Assembly (NCBI RefSeq): GCF_014892515.1
Contig: NZ_JADBGR010000088.1
Coordinates: 147,253-192,638, forward strand
Length of the DNA: 45,386 nt
Reading direction: 5' to 3'
From: Myceligenerans pegani
Lineage (GTDB): Bacteria; Actinomycetota; Actinomycetes; Actinomycetales; Cellulomonadaceae
The stretch's first letter is position 1; each line of letters starts with the position of its first letter. The position numbers and the translations under genes are program-made. The notes beneath the pieces are model-generated. The model was given only the letters and a program-made list of their open reading frames with translations, ran no database searches and was not told the DNA's origin. Below, piece by piece: positions 7,832-15,339 of the stretch.

Positions 7832-9508
7832 ATGGTGATTGCGAAGCGGCAGCGGCGCCCGCAGTTCGTCGTCTGCGGGGACGGCCCGCTCGCGTTCCGC
7901 GTCTCGTTCGCACTCAGTACGCGCTACCAGGGCGACGTCACCGTGATCCTGCCCGACGCGGGATCGAAGCACGGCGCCCAGATGGCCGCCCTCGACCACG
8001 TGACGGTCGTGGAGTCGCTCCGGCCCGACACCGCCGCCTTCCGACGCGCCCGCCTCGACGACGCGGACGCCGTCGCCCTGCTCGACCAGGACGACGCGGG
8101 GAACATCGAGACCGCGCTCCTCGTCAACGAGCTCAAGCCGGGCGTGCGTCTCGTGGTCCGGTTCTTCGACGACGAGCTGGGCGCCGGCATCGCGGACCAC
8201 CTGCCGAACTGCGACGTGCTCTCCGCCTCGAAGATCGCGGCCCCGCCGCTCGTCGCGCTCGCCCTCGGCGAGGCCCGGCACCTGGAGGTGCCCGGCATCG
8301 ACCTCGTGGTCGGCAAGCCGAGCCAGCTGCCCGGCCGGTCGCTGTTCACGCTCGCCGCGCTGCGGGGCGAGGACTCCGTGATGCTCCCCGACGACGACGA
8401 GGGACTCGACCGCCGGATCGCGATCGGCGTCGCGTCGCCCGACCCGGCGCCCGCGACGCCCCTGCGGCGGCCGAACGGCCGCGTGTGGTACTTCGTCCGC
8501 CAGAACCTCAACAAGTACGTCTGGTACGCCCTGGCCGTGCTGGCACTCGTGATCGTCGCCGGCACGACGCTCGTGGCGCTCACCGCGCCGGCGCACTGGA
8601 TGACCGCCCTCTACCAGGTGGTCCTCGAGACGCTCGCCGGAGCCGACCCGGGCACGGACGTCCCACCCGTCACCAGGGGCGTGCAGGTGGTCGTCACGGT
8701 GATCAGCGTCGCGGTGATCCCCTTGCTCACGGCCGCGCTGGTGGACGCCGTGGTCCGCGCGCGGCTCGCCGCGGCCGTGTCCGGCCCCGGGTCCCCGATG
8801 TCGGGCCACGTCGTCGTCGTGGGCCTGGGCGACGTCGGCACCCGCGTCCTCGCCACCCTGCTCGAGCGCGGCATCCCCGCGGTCGCGGTCAACGTGCGCG
8901 ACGACGGCTCCCGCGGCATCCCCTTCGCCCGGGAGCACGGCGTCCCGGTGGTGATCGGCGACGGCCGGCGGACCGACGTGCTCAAGGCCGCCCAGATCGG
9001 TACCGCGCGCGCCGTAATGGCCATGACGAGCGACGACGTCGCGAACATCGGCATCAGCATCGCCGCGGACTCCGTCGACCGCGATCCGGCGCACGGCAGG
9101 CTACGCCGCGTGCTGCGCCTCTTCGACGAGGACTTCGCCCGCCGCGTGCAGGGCCTCATCCCGCGCTCGGCGCCGCGCAGCGCCTCCGCGCTCGCCTCCC
9201 CCGCGTTCGCCGCCTCGGTGATGGGTCCCGACGTGCTCGACACCGTGCCGTTCCGGGACCGGGTCCTGCTCGTCGCCGAGGTGCCGATGCACGCGCGCTG
9301 CGAGCTCGAGCACCGCCCCGCGCGCGACGTCGACGTGCCGGGTCAGGTGCGCCTGCTGGCGGTCCGCCGGCCGGAGAAGGGCTTCACGACCGACGTGTTC
9401 CGTCCGGCGACCACCAATCCGCTCCAGCACAACCACCACCTCATCGTCATCGCGACCCGCACCGGCCTGGAACGCCTCCGCGCCCGGACGGCGAGACCGG
9501 AGGAGTGA
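7832..9508 (+). CDS. CASTOR/POLLUX-like protein: two NAD-binding (TrkA-N/RCK) domains flanking two membrane helices
   Basis: A 558-residue predicted membrane protein. A degenerate Rossmann domain starts at residue ~9 (Q-F-V-V-C-G-D-G-P-L-A). Two membrane helices lie at about 229-252 and 282-305, separated by a short amphipathic stretch (W-M-T-A-L-Y-Q-V-V-L-E-T-L-A-G-A-D). A canonical TrkA-N domain starts at ~325 (H-V-V-V-V-G-L-G-D-V-G-T-R-V). This RCK-TM-TM-RCK order resembles plant CASTOR/POLLUX ion channels and their actinobacterial relatives. The K+ selectivity-filter motif TVGYG is absent, so ion specificity is unknown. The ATG at 7832 was chosen over an upstream in-frame start because of the adjacent TATATT box. 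Confidence 0.75.
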   Translation: MVIAKRQRRPQFVVCGDGPLAFRVSFALSTRYQGDVTVILPDAGSKHGAQMAALDHVTVVESLRPDTAAFRRARLDDADAVALLDQDDAGNIETALLVNELKPGVRLVVRFFDDELGAGIADHLPNCDVLSASKIAAPPLVALALGEARHLEVPGIDLVVGKPSQLPGRSLFTLAALRGEDSVMLPDDDEGLDRRIAIGVASPDPAPATPLRRPNGRVWYFVRQNLNKYVWYALAVLALVIVAGTTLVALTAPAHWMTALYQVVLETLAGADPGTDVPPVTRGVQVVVTVISVAVIPLLTAALVDAVVRARLAAAVSGPGSPMSGHVVVVGLGDVGTRVLATLLERGIPAVAVNVRDDGSRGIPFAREHGVPVVIGDGRRTDVLKAAQIGTARAVMAMTSDDVANIGISIAADSVDRDPAHGRLRRVLRLFDEDFARRVQGLIPRSAPRSASALASPAFAASVMGPDVLDTVPFRDRVLLVAEVPMHARCELEHRPARDVDVPGQVRLLAVRRPEKGFTTDVFRPATTNPLQHNHHLIVIATRTGLERLRARTARPEE

Positions 9509-9531
9509 CACGCGAGGTGACGTACGCCACG

Positions 9532-9547
9532 TGGGGAGAGCTCCCCA
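9532..9547 (+). terminator. Small hairpin after the channel-like gene
   Basis: TGGGGA and TCCCCA pair around a GAGC loop 23 bp after the stop codon. It is short and lacks a U-tract, so terminator function is only possible. Confidence 0.25.
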
Positions 9548-9570
9548 TCCCGCCCTCTGACCAGCACGCA

Positions 9571-9576
9571 TATAGT
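9571..9576 (+). promoter_or_regulatory. -10 box (TATAGT) of the WXG100 cassette
   Basis: TATAGT lies 41 bp before the GTG at 9618, leaving room for a leader of about 35 nt with a CGGGAG ribosome-binding site at 9605-9610. A matching -35 is not obvious. It probably drives all three genes of the cassette. Confidence 0.45.
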
Positions 9577-9617
9577 TGCTCCCCTGGATTGGATCAGCAC
9601 GAACCGGGAGCAGACGC

Positions 9618-10553
9618 GTGAGCGGAAACATGTACGGCGCGGACATCGAACAGCTCCGCGCCCTGGCGACGGTGTTCGAGGACAAGTCGAACCAGCTCAC
9701 CTCCGCGGTCCAGACGATCGCCGGAGCCGTCGATCAGATCCCGTGGTTCGGCCCCAGCGGCGAGATGTTCCGTGAGGAGTGGGAGGGCGGCCACGCCCCG
9801 GGGATGCGCGATGCCGCCGGTTCCCTCGTGGCCGCCGCGGACGCCCTCCTGCGCAACGCCGACGACCAGGACGCGACGAGCAACGACCTCGGCGGCGGCA
9901 TCGGCGGCGGCCCGTTCCCGGGGACCAACCCGTTCCCGGGTTCCTCGGGCACCGGCACCGCCACGGCCGACGACGGCGGCTGGGCCGACTGGCTCAACGA
10001 TCTGGTGGGCGAGACCGGCTGGTGGGCGAGCGTCGCCGGCGCCACCGAGTTCGCGCTGGAGGCGGCCTACCGCTACGGGGCCGGGCTCTGGGGCCTCGCC
10101 GACGACATCCCGGCCGGGTTCGGCTGGGCCGGCAAGGCGATCGGCTGGGCCGGCGTCGCGCTCGGCGGCTGGACCATCGGCCAGGGCATCGCCGAGGGCG
10201 ACTGGTGGAAGGTCGGTGACGGCGCGATCACCGCCGGCCTGGGACTCGGAGCGGTCCTGGCGGGTGCGGCGCTGGTCTCGAACCCCGTGGGCTGGGCCAT
10301 CCTCGGAGCCGGCGCCGCCTGGGCGGTCGCGGACATCTTCATCGACGGCAACATCACCGAGGCCGCGTGGAACGGGATCTCCAACGCGGGAGAATGGGCC
10401 TGGGACACCGCGGGCGACGCCGCGGACTGGGTGAGCGACACCGCGGGCGACGTCTGGGACGGGGCCACGGACGTCGCGGGCGACATCTACGATGCGGGCG
10501 GGGACCTCATCGAGGGCGCGGGCGACTTCATCTCGGACATCACCCCGTGGTGA
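9618..10553 (+). CDS. WXG100-domain protein with glycine-rich hydrophobic middle and 11-residue repeats
   Basis: A 311-residue protein. Residues 1-~90 form a two-helix WXG100-like domain with the turn W43-F-G45 (I-P-W-F-G-P-S-G), the signature of substrates of ESX/type VII secretion. A Gly/Pro linker (~90-125) follows. Residues ~130-245 are Trp-rich and contain glycine-zipper-like hydrophobic stretches such as A-I-G-W-A-G-V-A-L-G-G-W and G-L-G-L-G-A-V-L-A-G-A-A-L-V, which could insert in a membrane. The tail (264-307) is four 11-residue units sharing (T/V)-A-G-D. The GTG start with upstream CGGGAG is preferred to an in-frame start at 9576. It resembles large WXG100 effectors in layout, but no toxin domain is recognised. 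Confidence 0.7.
   Translation: MSGNMYGADIEQLRALATVFEDKSNQLTSAVQTIAGAVDQIPWFGPSGEMFREEWEGGHAPGMRDAAGSLVAAADALLRNADDQDATSNDLGGGIGGGPFPGTNPFPGSSGTGTATADDGGWADWLNDLVGETGWWASVAGATEFALEAAYRYGAGLWGLADDIPAGFGWAGKAIGWAGVALGGWTIGQGIAEGDWWKVGDGAITAGLGLGAVLAGAALVSNPVGWAILGAGAAWAVADIFIDGNITEAAWNGISNAGEWAWDTAGDAADWVSDTAGDVWDGATDVAGDIYDAGGDLIEGAGDFISDITPW
10407..10538 (+). repeat. Four 33-bp units encoding 11-residue repeats
   Basis: Residues 264-307 of the WXG100 protein divide into TAGDAADWVSD, TAGDVWDGATD, VAGDIYDAGGD and LIEGAGDFISD. The first two units are nearly identical at the DNA level (ACCGCGGGCGAC recurs 33 bp apart). The acidic-aromatic 11-residue periodicity suggests an amphipathic helix. Confidence 0.7.
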
Positions 10554-10623
10554 CGGCTCCGGCACGACCCGCTGACCCGGCACGAACCAACGGCGCACCA
10601 CGGCCGTACGAGGAGGAAGAACG

Positions 10624-11286
10624 ATGAACGACGCCACGCCGAACCCGGCCCCCGACCTGGAGGACCGGGCGATCGAGCTCACGGGATTCGAGATCCTGAC
10701 GCTGCTCTCGCTCGGCACCGACGACCCCGGCGCCGAGGGCACCCGCAAGGCGCTGCACCTGCCGGAGATCGCAAAGGACTCGCCGCTGCTCTCCGCCGGC
10801 ATCAGCTCCCTGGTGGTGCGCAAGCTCGCCGTGCCGGACGAGGGGCGGCAGCAGCTCACCCCGCAGGGGAAGGTCCTCGCCCTGACGGCGATCATGAACC
10901 AGGCCACCGAGTGGATCGAGGCCTCCGGCGGCGCGGGCGAGTCGGCGAACGCCGCCGTCCTCCTGCGGAGCCCGGCCGGTTCGGCCCTGATCGAGCCGAA
11001 GCCGTACGGCATCTGGCAGGCGCTGCCCCTCCCGGGTGAGCGCGCCCTGACGGATCTCGCCGCGGACTACGTCAAGGCCGCCTTCAACAACGCGGCCGAG
11101 CGCCCGTTCGCCGGGACCGTCCGCCTGCTCGAGTCGACCGGTACGACGACGCGCGCCGCGGCGATCCGCATCGACGAGAAGAACACCTGGGAGTTCACGA
11201 GCGGGACGCCGGACGCCATGCCCGAGCCCGTCGTCATCGCCGCCGACCCGACCTTCCAGGTGGTGGCCAAGGGCCTCGCGGCATGA
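10624..11286 (+). CDS. Unrecognised 220-residue protein, second gene of the WXG100 cassette
   Basis: No known family is recognised with confidence. The protein is soluble and acidic. It starts with a helical segment (R-A-I-E-L-T-G-F-E-I-L-T-L-L-S-L-G), then L-L-S-A-G-I-S-S-L-V-V-R-K-L-A, then a half rich in beta strands (A-A-V-L-L-R-S-P-A-G-S-A-L-I-E). That order resembles EspG-type ESX chaperones, which bind secreted WXG100-family partners in the cytosol; this is an inference from layout only, as EspG proteins are usually longer. AGGAGGAAG at 10610-10618 is a strong ribosome-binding site. It lies 70 bp after the WXG100 gene and overlaps the next gene by ATGA. Confidence 0.65.
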   Translation: MNDATPNPAPDLEDRAIELTGFEILTLLSLGTDDPGAEGTRKALHLPEIAKDSPLLSAGISSLVVRKLAVPDEGRQQLTPQGKVLALTAIMNQATEWIEASGGAGESANAAVLLRSPAGSALIEPKPYGIWQALPLPGERALTDLAADYVKAAFNNAAERPFAGTVRLLESTGTTTRAAAIRIDEKNTWEFTSGTPDAMPEPVVIAADPTFQVVAKGLAA

Positions 11287-11606
11287 GCGGCCACGCGAAC
11301 GGGGGAACCACCGACGGGAACGGTCCGGGGAAGCGCGTCGACCCGGACAGCCCCGACGGGGCGCGGCGCGTCGCGGTCATGTGGACCTTGTTCATCGGGG
11401 TGGGGCTGCTCGTGATCGGCCTCACCTGGGGCGGCTGGGCCACGGCCCAGGCCGGCGGGTACGAGGACAACTTCCGCGGGTTCGACGCGGGTGACCCGTT
11501 CCCGTGGGTCCCGGTGGTCCTGGGCGGGGCGTTCAGCGTCTTCGCGTTCTTCCGCGCGATCGCCAAGTGGTCCCGCTACGGGAAGATTCGCCGCCAGGAG
11601 CGGTGA
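11283..11606 (+). CDS. Small two-helix membrane protein, third gene of the WXG100 cassette
   Basis: A 107-residue protein. A 28-residue hydrophilic N-terminus is followed by two predicted membrane helices (about 30-52, V-A-V-M-W-T-L-F-I-G-V-G-L-L-V-I-G-L-T-W, and about 74-91, W-V-P-V-V-L-G-G-A-F-S-V-F-A-F-F). It ends in a basic tail (S-R-Y-G-K-I-R-R-Q-E-R). The acidic loop between helices contains Y-E-D-N-F-R-G-F-D-A-G-D. Its ATG overlaps the previous stop codon, so it is translationally coupled to the 220-residue protein. No family is recognised. Context suggests a membrane partner for the WXG100 protein. Confidence 0.7.
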   Translation: MSGHANGGTTDGNGPGKRVDPDSPDGARRVAVMWTLFIGVGLLVIGLTWGGWATAQAGGYEDNFRGFDAGDPFPWVPVVLGGAFSVFAFFRAIAKWSRYGKIRRQER

Positions 11607-11755
11607 GGCCGCGTGGGGCCATGATGCTCGCGCGGGCCGTGGGGCCGCGCAACCATCGAGGGTCCGGGATCTCGCCCGGGCGTCGCGGGGATCCGGGCTC
11701 TGCCCGCGGGCGGGCCGGCGGCACGCTCCCGCGGGCGGGCCACCCGGAGGGGCGC

Positions 11756-12013
11756 TCAGGCGCCTACGAGGCTCTCCTGGTCGCGGGACTCGCGGTCCGC
11801 CTTGTACGTGTCGACGTCGGCCGCGTCGAAGAGGATGTCCGAGCCGTCCATGTGGAAGTCGAGCTCGCCCGCCTCCAGCAGGTCGATGACGTGCAGGGAC
11901 GACACGCCCAGTCGGCGGGCTGCCTCGGCCGCCGTCAGGTTCTCCCCGTGCGGGGCGGGACCACCGGCAGCGGACGTGGTGTCGGATGTCTGATGCTGTG
12001 TGAAGTCGCTCAC
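11756..12013 (-). CDS. Excisionase-family helix-turn-helix protein
   Basis: An 85-residue protein with a MerR/excisionase-type HTH (L-T-A-A-E-A-A-R-R-L-G-V-S-S-L-H-V-I-D-L-L-E-A-G-E-L). Next come H-M-D-G-S-D-I-L-F-D-A-A-D-V-D-T-Y-K, the usual wing and terminal helix. This layout matches HTH antitoxins that commonly precede PIN-type toxins, but no toxin gene lies on either side. The GTG at 12013 (V-S-D-F-T-Q-H-Q) is taken as start; an in-frame TTG at 12031 is the alternative. Neither has a Shine-Dalgarno. It faces the WXG100 cassette and could regulate it, though nothing in the sequence proves that. Confidence 0.7.
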   Translation of the reverse strand: MSDFTQHQTSDTTSAAGGPAPHGENLTAAEAARRLGVSSLHVIDLLEAGELDFHMDGSDILFDAADVDTYKADRESRDQESLVGA

Positions 12014-12137
12014 AGGAAAAGTCTTGCGCAACGGGGCACTGCGAGTCCAGTCGAAACGCTACGAAAGCCGAGTCCTGTGGAAGAGGTTTTCCATCTTCAC
12101 CCGGCCCCTCCACTCGGGCGGTACTCGCCAGGTCCCG

Positions 12138-14366
12138 TCATCGCACCGTGACGGGCTCCGTGTCGGCGGCGCCCAGCCGCTCGCGCTCCTGAGCCACGAT
12201 CGTCCTGCCCAGCTCCGCCTCGCTCGGCATGCCGGCGCCCGCCGTCGGCTCGTTCACGGCGACGGCGAGGTCCGACGTCTCGGTGATCTCGGACTGCCGC
12301 GCGAACTGCTCGAACAACGCGGCCTTCGTGTCGAGGATCTCCATCATGCGCTGGTCCACGGAGTCGGCCACGAGCAGCCGGTGCACCTGCACGGTCCGCG
12401 TCTGGCCCATCCGGTGCGCCCGGGCCACGGCCTGCGCCTCGATGGTGGGCTTGACCTGCGGTTCGCAGAAGATCACCACGGAGGCGGCCTGGACGTTCAG
12501 CCCGACGCCGCCGGCGGTGATCTGGCTGACGAGCACGCGGGGGCCGTCCGGCGTGGACAGGCTGTCCACCATCTCCTGCCGCTCGGCGACCTTCACCCTC
12601 CCGGTGAGGGGCCCGGCCGCGACGTCGCCGAGCAGCTCCATCACCTGTTCGAGCACGTCGAGGAAGTAGGAGAACACGATGACGCGGCGACCGTTCTCCG
12701 CGGCCTCGTCCACGAGCGCGCGCAACCGCACGAGCTTCGCGGAGTCGTCGGCGCGCTCGACGGCGAACGCGGCGCGCCGCATCGCCATGAAGTTGCCGTC
12801 CGCGACCGCCCGCCGGTAGGCGGCGCCGTCGACCTCCCCGAACTCCTCCCACTCCTCGACCTGGACCAGGTCGGGCAGCTCGGTGAGCACGTCCTCGGTG
12901 TTGCGGCGCAGGTAGACGGGCGCGACGATGCGCCGGAACGCCTGGGCGCCGGACAGGTCGGCGTTCGGGTCGAGCAGCCGCGCCACCGACGGCTGCAGGT
13001 AACCGACCATCGCCTTGAACTCCGCGACCTTGTTCTCCATCGGCGTGCCGGACAGGAACAGCACCCGGTCGGCCCGGTCGGACCAGGCGCGCACCGTGCG
13101 CCCGCGCAGCGTCTCCGGGTTCTTCACGTAGTGCGCCTCGTCGACCACCAGCAACGCGGGGCTCAGGTCGGCGGGGAGACGAAGGCGCCCGAGCATCTCG
13201 AAGGTCGTCACCCCGACGCCGCCGGAGGCCACCCACGCGCGCGCCGCCGCGTCCCGGTCGCCGCCGTGCATCACCACGGCGGCCAGGCGCGAGTGCGTGG
13301 TCACCTCGCGGGCCCAGTTCGTCACCACGCTCGCCGGGCAGACCACGAGGAAGTGCGCCGGGCCGTCGTCGTCGGGCCGCGTGGCCGCGAGGTGGGCCAT
13401 CGTCGCGAGGGACTGCATCGTCTTGCCCAGGCCCATCTCGTCGCCGAGGATCGTGCGCCGCTGCACGAGCGCGTACCTGGCGCCGAACGCCTGATAGGCA
13501 CGCAGGTTGGCGTGCAGGAGGGAACGGTCCAGCGGCTGGGCCTCGACCCGCCGCACGACGTCGGCCGGCAGGAAGCCCTCGGCCGCCTCGTGGTCGTCGC
13601 CGAGATCCACCACCTGGCTGAGCAGGCCGTAGTACTCGGCGGACCGCCGCTCGAAGTCCTCCCACACGTCGCCGGCACCCCGCCGCCCGACGACAGTCCG
13701 TACCCTGCCCGCCGCCGCGGCCAGGTCCGGCGACGACGCCGCGAGCGCGTTGCGCAGCGCACCGACGGCGGCGGTCGCCTCCGCGCGCTTGCCGGTGTCC
13801 GCGAGCAGGCGCCGCCACCAGCGCGTCAGCGCCTGCGCCGGGCCGATGTACTGCGGCAGGACCGCGTGGAGGCGCCGCGCGTCGTCGTAGTGCCGGTGCC
13901 GCGCGTCGGTCACGGCGCCGAACATCCGCAGCGAGCGCACCAGGTCGGTGGCGTACGGGTCGTCCGGGTCGACGTCGATCCGGAAGCGCAGGTCGGCGTC
14001 GACCTCGTCGGCCAGCTCGGTGGCGGCGGCCACCGCGGGGCGCGCCGTCGTCTCCCCGACGCCGGCCGCGACGAGGCCGTCCACCCCGGCCTCGAGGACC
14101 CGGGGAACGTCACGGAAACCCTTCTTCCGCAGCACCGCGACGCGGAGTTTCTTGCGCCGCTTCTCGAGCTCCTCGACCGCCACGGTCCGCAGCTCGGCGT
14201 GGACGCGCACCTGACGAGCGGCGAGATAGGCCTCGCGCACCTTGTCGCGATAGGGCCCGTCGGAGGCCAGCAGCAGCCGCGCATCCGCCAGCCGGGCGGC
14301 CGCCTCCTCCACGACCTGACGCGCCTCGCGGCCCTTGATCGGAACACCCTGGGAAGTCTCAGTCAT
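12138..14366 (-). CDS. SNF2-family DEAD/DEAH helicase-like ATPase
   Basis: A 742-residue Swi2/Snf2-type DNA-dependent ATPase. Residues 1-~290 form a helical N-terminal region including a probable helix-hairpin-helix (V-L-E-A-G-V-D-G-L-V-A-A-G-V-G). The ATPase core has Walker A G-D-E-M-G-L-G-K-T at 308-316, the D-E-A-H box at 409-412 and motif III L-S-G-T-P near 438. The C-terminal helicase lobe contains Q-I-T-A-G-G-V-G-L-N and the arginine-finger motif R-A-H-R-M-G-Q. It probably remodels protein-DNA complexes or acts in repair. TACGCT at 14376-14381 lies 9 nt before the ATG, hinting at a very short leader. Confidence 0.88.
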   Translation of the reverse strand: MTETSQGVPIKGREARQVVEEAAARLADARLLLASDGPYRDKVREAYLAARQVRVHAELRTVAVEELEKRRKKLRVAVLRKKGFRDVPRVLEAGVDGLVAAGVGETTARPAVAAATELADEVDADLRFRIDVDPDDPYATDLVRSLRMFGAVTDARHRHYDDARRLHAVLPQYIGPAQALTRWWRRLLADTGKRAEATAAVGALRNALAASSPDLAAAAGRVRTVVGRRGAGDVWEDFERRSAEYYGLLSQVVDLGDDHEAAEGFLPADVVRRVEAQPLDRSLLHANLRAYQAFGARYALVQRRTILGDEMGLGKTMQSLATMAHLAATRPDDDGPAHFLVVCPASVVTNWAREVTTHSRLAAVVMHGGDRDAAARAWVASGGVGVTTFEMLGRLRLPADLSPALLVVDEAHYVKNPETLRGRTVRAWSDRADRVLFLSGTPMENKVAEFKAMVGYLQPSVARLLDPNADLSGAQAFRRIVAPVYLRRNTEDVLTELPDLVQVEEWEEFGEVDGAAYRRAVADGNFMAMRRAAFAVERADDSAKLVRLRALVDEAAENGRRVIVFSYFLDVLEQVMELLGDVAAGPLTGRVKVAERQEMVDSLSTPDGPRVLVSQITAGGVGLNVQAASVVIFCEPQVKPTIEAQAVARAHRMGQTRTVQVHRLLVADSVDQRMMEILDTKAALFEQFARQSEITETSDLAVAVNEPTAGAGMPSEAELGRTIVAQERERLGAADTEPVTVR

Positions 14367-14441
14367 CGCGGCGCCAGCGTACCTGCCGTGTCCGACATTC
14401 CCTCCACTCCGGAACCTGCGGCGCCGCTTGGCACACTTTTG

Positions 14442-15236
14442 TCAGATCTCGACGCGCTTCCAGTCCGGGTCCGACGGCGTGCCCGTGAAGTCCATCCGGA
14501 CCTGGCCCGGCTCCCGGCCGAGTGCGAGCAGCGTGGCCGACGTCGAACCGAACACCCGGCCGTCCGGCAGGTCGTGGCGCACGAGCAGCGCGCGCGGGTC
14601 GTCCTCCGCGAGGCCGTCGCCGCGCACCAGGTCCACCCAGTCGCCCCACCACTCCGCGGTCGCGGCGTGCGGAATCGGCTCGCCCGGGATGTCGTCCGCG
14701 ACCGCCGGTCGCCCGGCCCTGCCGAGCAGCGGCGCGAAGTGCGGCACCAGCGGGTCCTCGGCGACGTCGAGCCCTTCGTTGGTGATGATGTGGTCGCCCG
14801 GCGGGATCTCGACGTCGGTCACGTCGTGGCCGTCCCAGGAGACGAGGCGCGCGCCGTCGGCGTCCGCGACCAGCAGGTGGACCACCTCGTAGGCGCGCAG
14901 TTCCGCGGCGTCGGGCACGCCGGCGGTCAGCGCCTGCAGGGGCAGGCGGCCGCGGCTCGGCCTCGTGGACGACGGCGGGCTCCCGGGCGGGGCCTGCTCG
15001 AGACGGTTCATGAAGCTCCCGTTCAGCACCGCCGCCACCCCGGGCCGCGGGCCACCCCGCACCGCCAGCCACGTCCCGCCGGCCAGTCGGTCGCGGCCGC
15101 CCACCAGGCCCGGGGCCTCCTGCGGCCAGTACTCCCCCGGCGGCTCCCACGGCCGGTCGGTCAGCTCGTCACGGACGGCGGCGAGCAGGAGCGGCCAGTC
15201 GGCGGCGGGATCCAGACGCAACAGGACGGTGCACAC
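14442..15236 (-). CDS. NRDE / TANGO2-like protein
   Basis: A 264-residue member of the NRDE (DUF833, TANGO2) family. The start M-C-T-V-L-L-R puts the family's conserved Cys at position 2. Other features are R-D-R-L-A-G-G-T-W-L-A-V and H-I-I-T-N-E-G-L-D. Eukaryotic TANGO2 has been linked to heme and lipid handling, and the bacterial role is unknown. The GTG start is fixed by the need for Cys2. It is preceded by TAGGGT six bases upstream. The protein lies between the helicase and dxs in the same orientation, with about 100 bp separating it from dxs. Confidence 0.8.
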   Translation of the reverse strand: MCTVLLRLDPAADWPLLLAAVRDELTDRPWEPPGEYWPQEAPGLVGGRDRLAGGTWLAVRGGPRPGVAAVLNGSFMNRLEQAPPGSPPSSTRPSRGRLPLQALTAGVPDAAELRAYEVVHLLVADADGARLVSWDGHDVTDVEIPPGDHIITNEGLDVAEDPLVPHFAPLLGRAGRPAVADDIPGEPIPHAATAEWWGDWVDLVRGDGLAEDDPRALLVRHDLPDGRVFGSTSATLLALGREPGQVRMDFTGTPSDPDWKRVEI

Positions 15237-15242
15237 GCCAGC

Positions 15243-15248
15243 ACCCTA
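15243..15248 (-). promoter_or_regulatory. -10 box (TAGGGT) for leaderless NRDE mRNA
   Basis: On the minus strand TAGGGT is followed by GCTGGC and then the GTG start. No Shine-Dalgarno fits in that space. Confidence 0.5.
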
Positions 15249-15339
15249 CGCGCTGACCACGCGGCATTTCGATCCCCCCGGACGTGGGACGGGCCACCCC
15301 GCGCCCGCATCACGTTCCGGCCCCGCGGCCCTGCCCGCC

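Noticed and set aside
5547-7913. 788-codon open frame on the minus strand
   Set aside because: Antisense shadow of fadB, with biased His/Asp/Arg/Gly composition.
11703-11741. Repeated CCCGCGGGCGGGCC downstream of the WXG100 cassette
   Set aside because: Two short GC-only copies 25 bp apart are not convincing beyond base composition in this genome.
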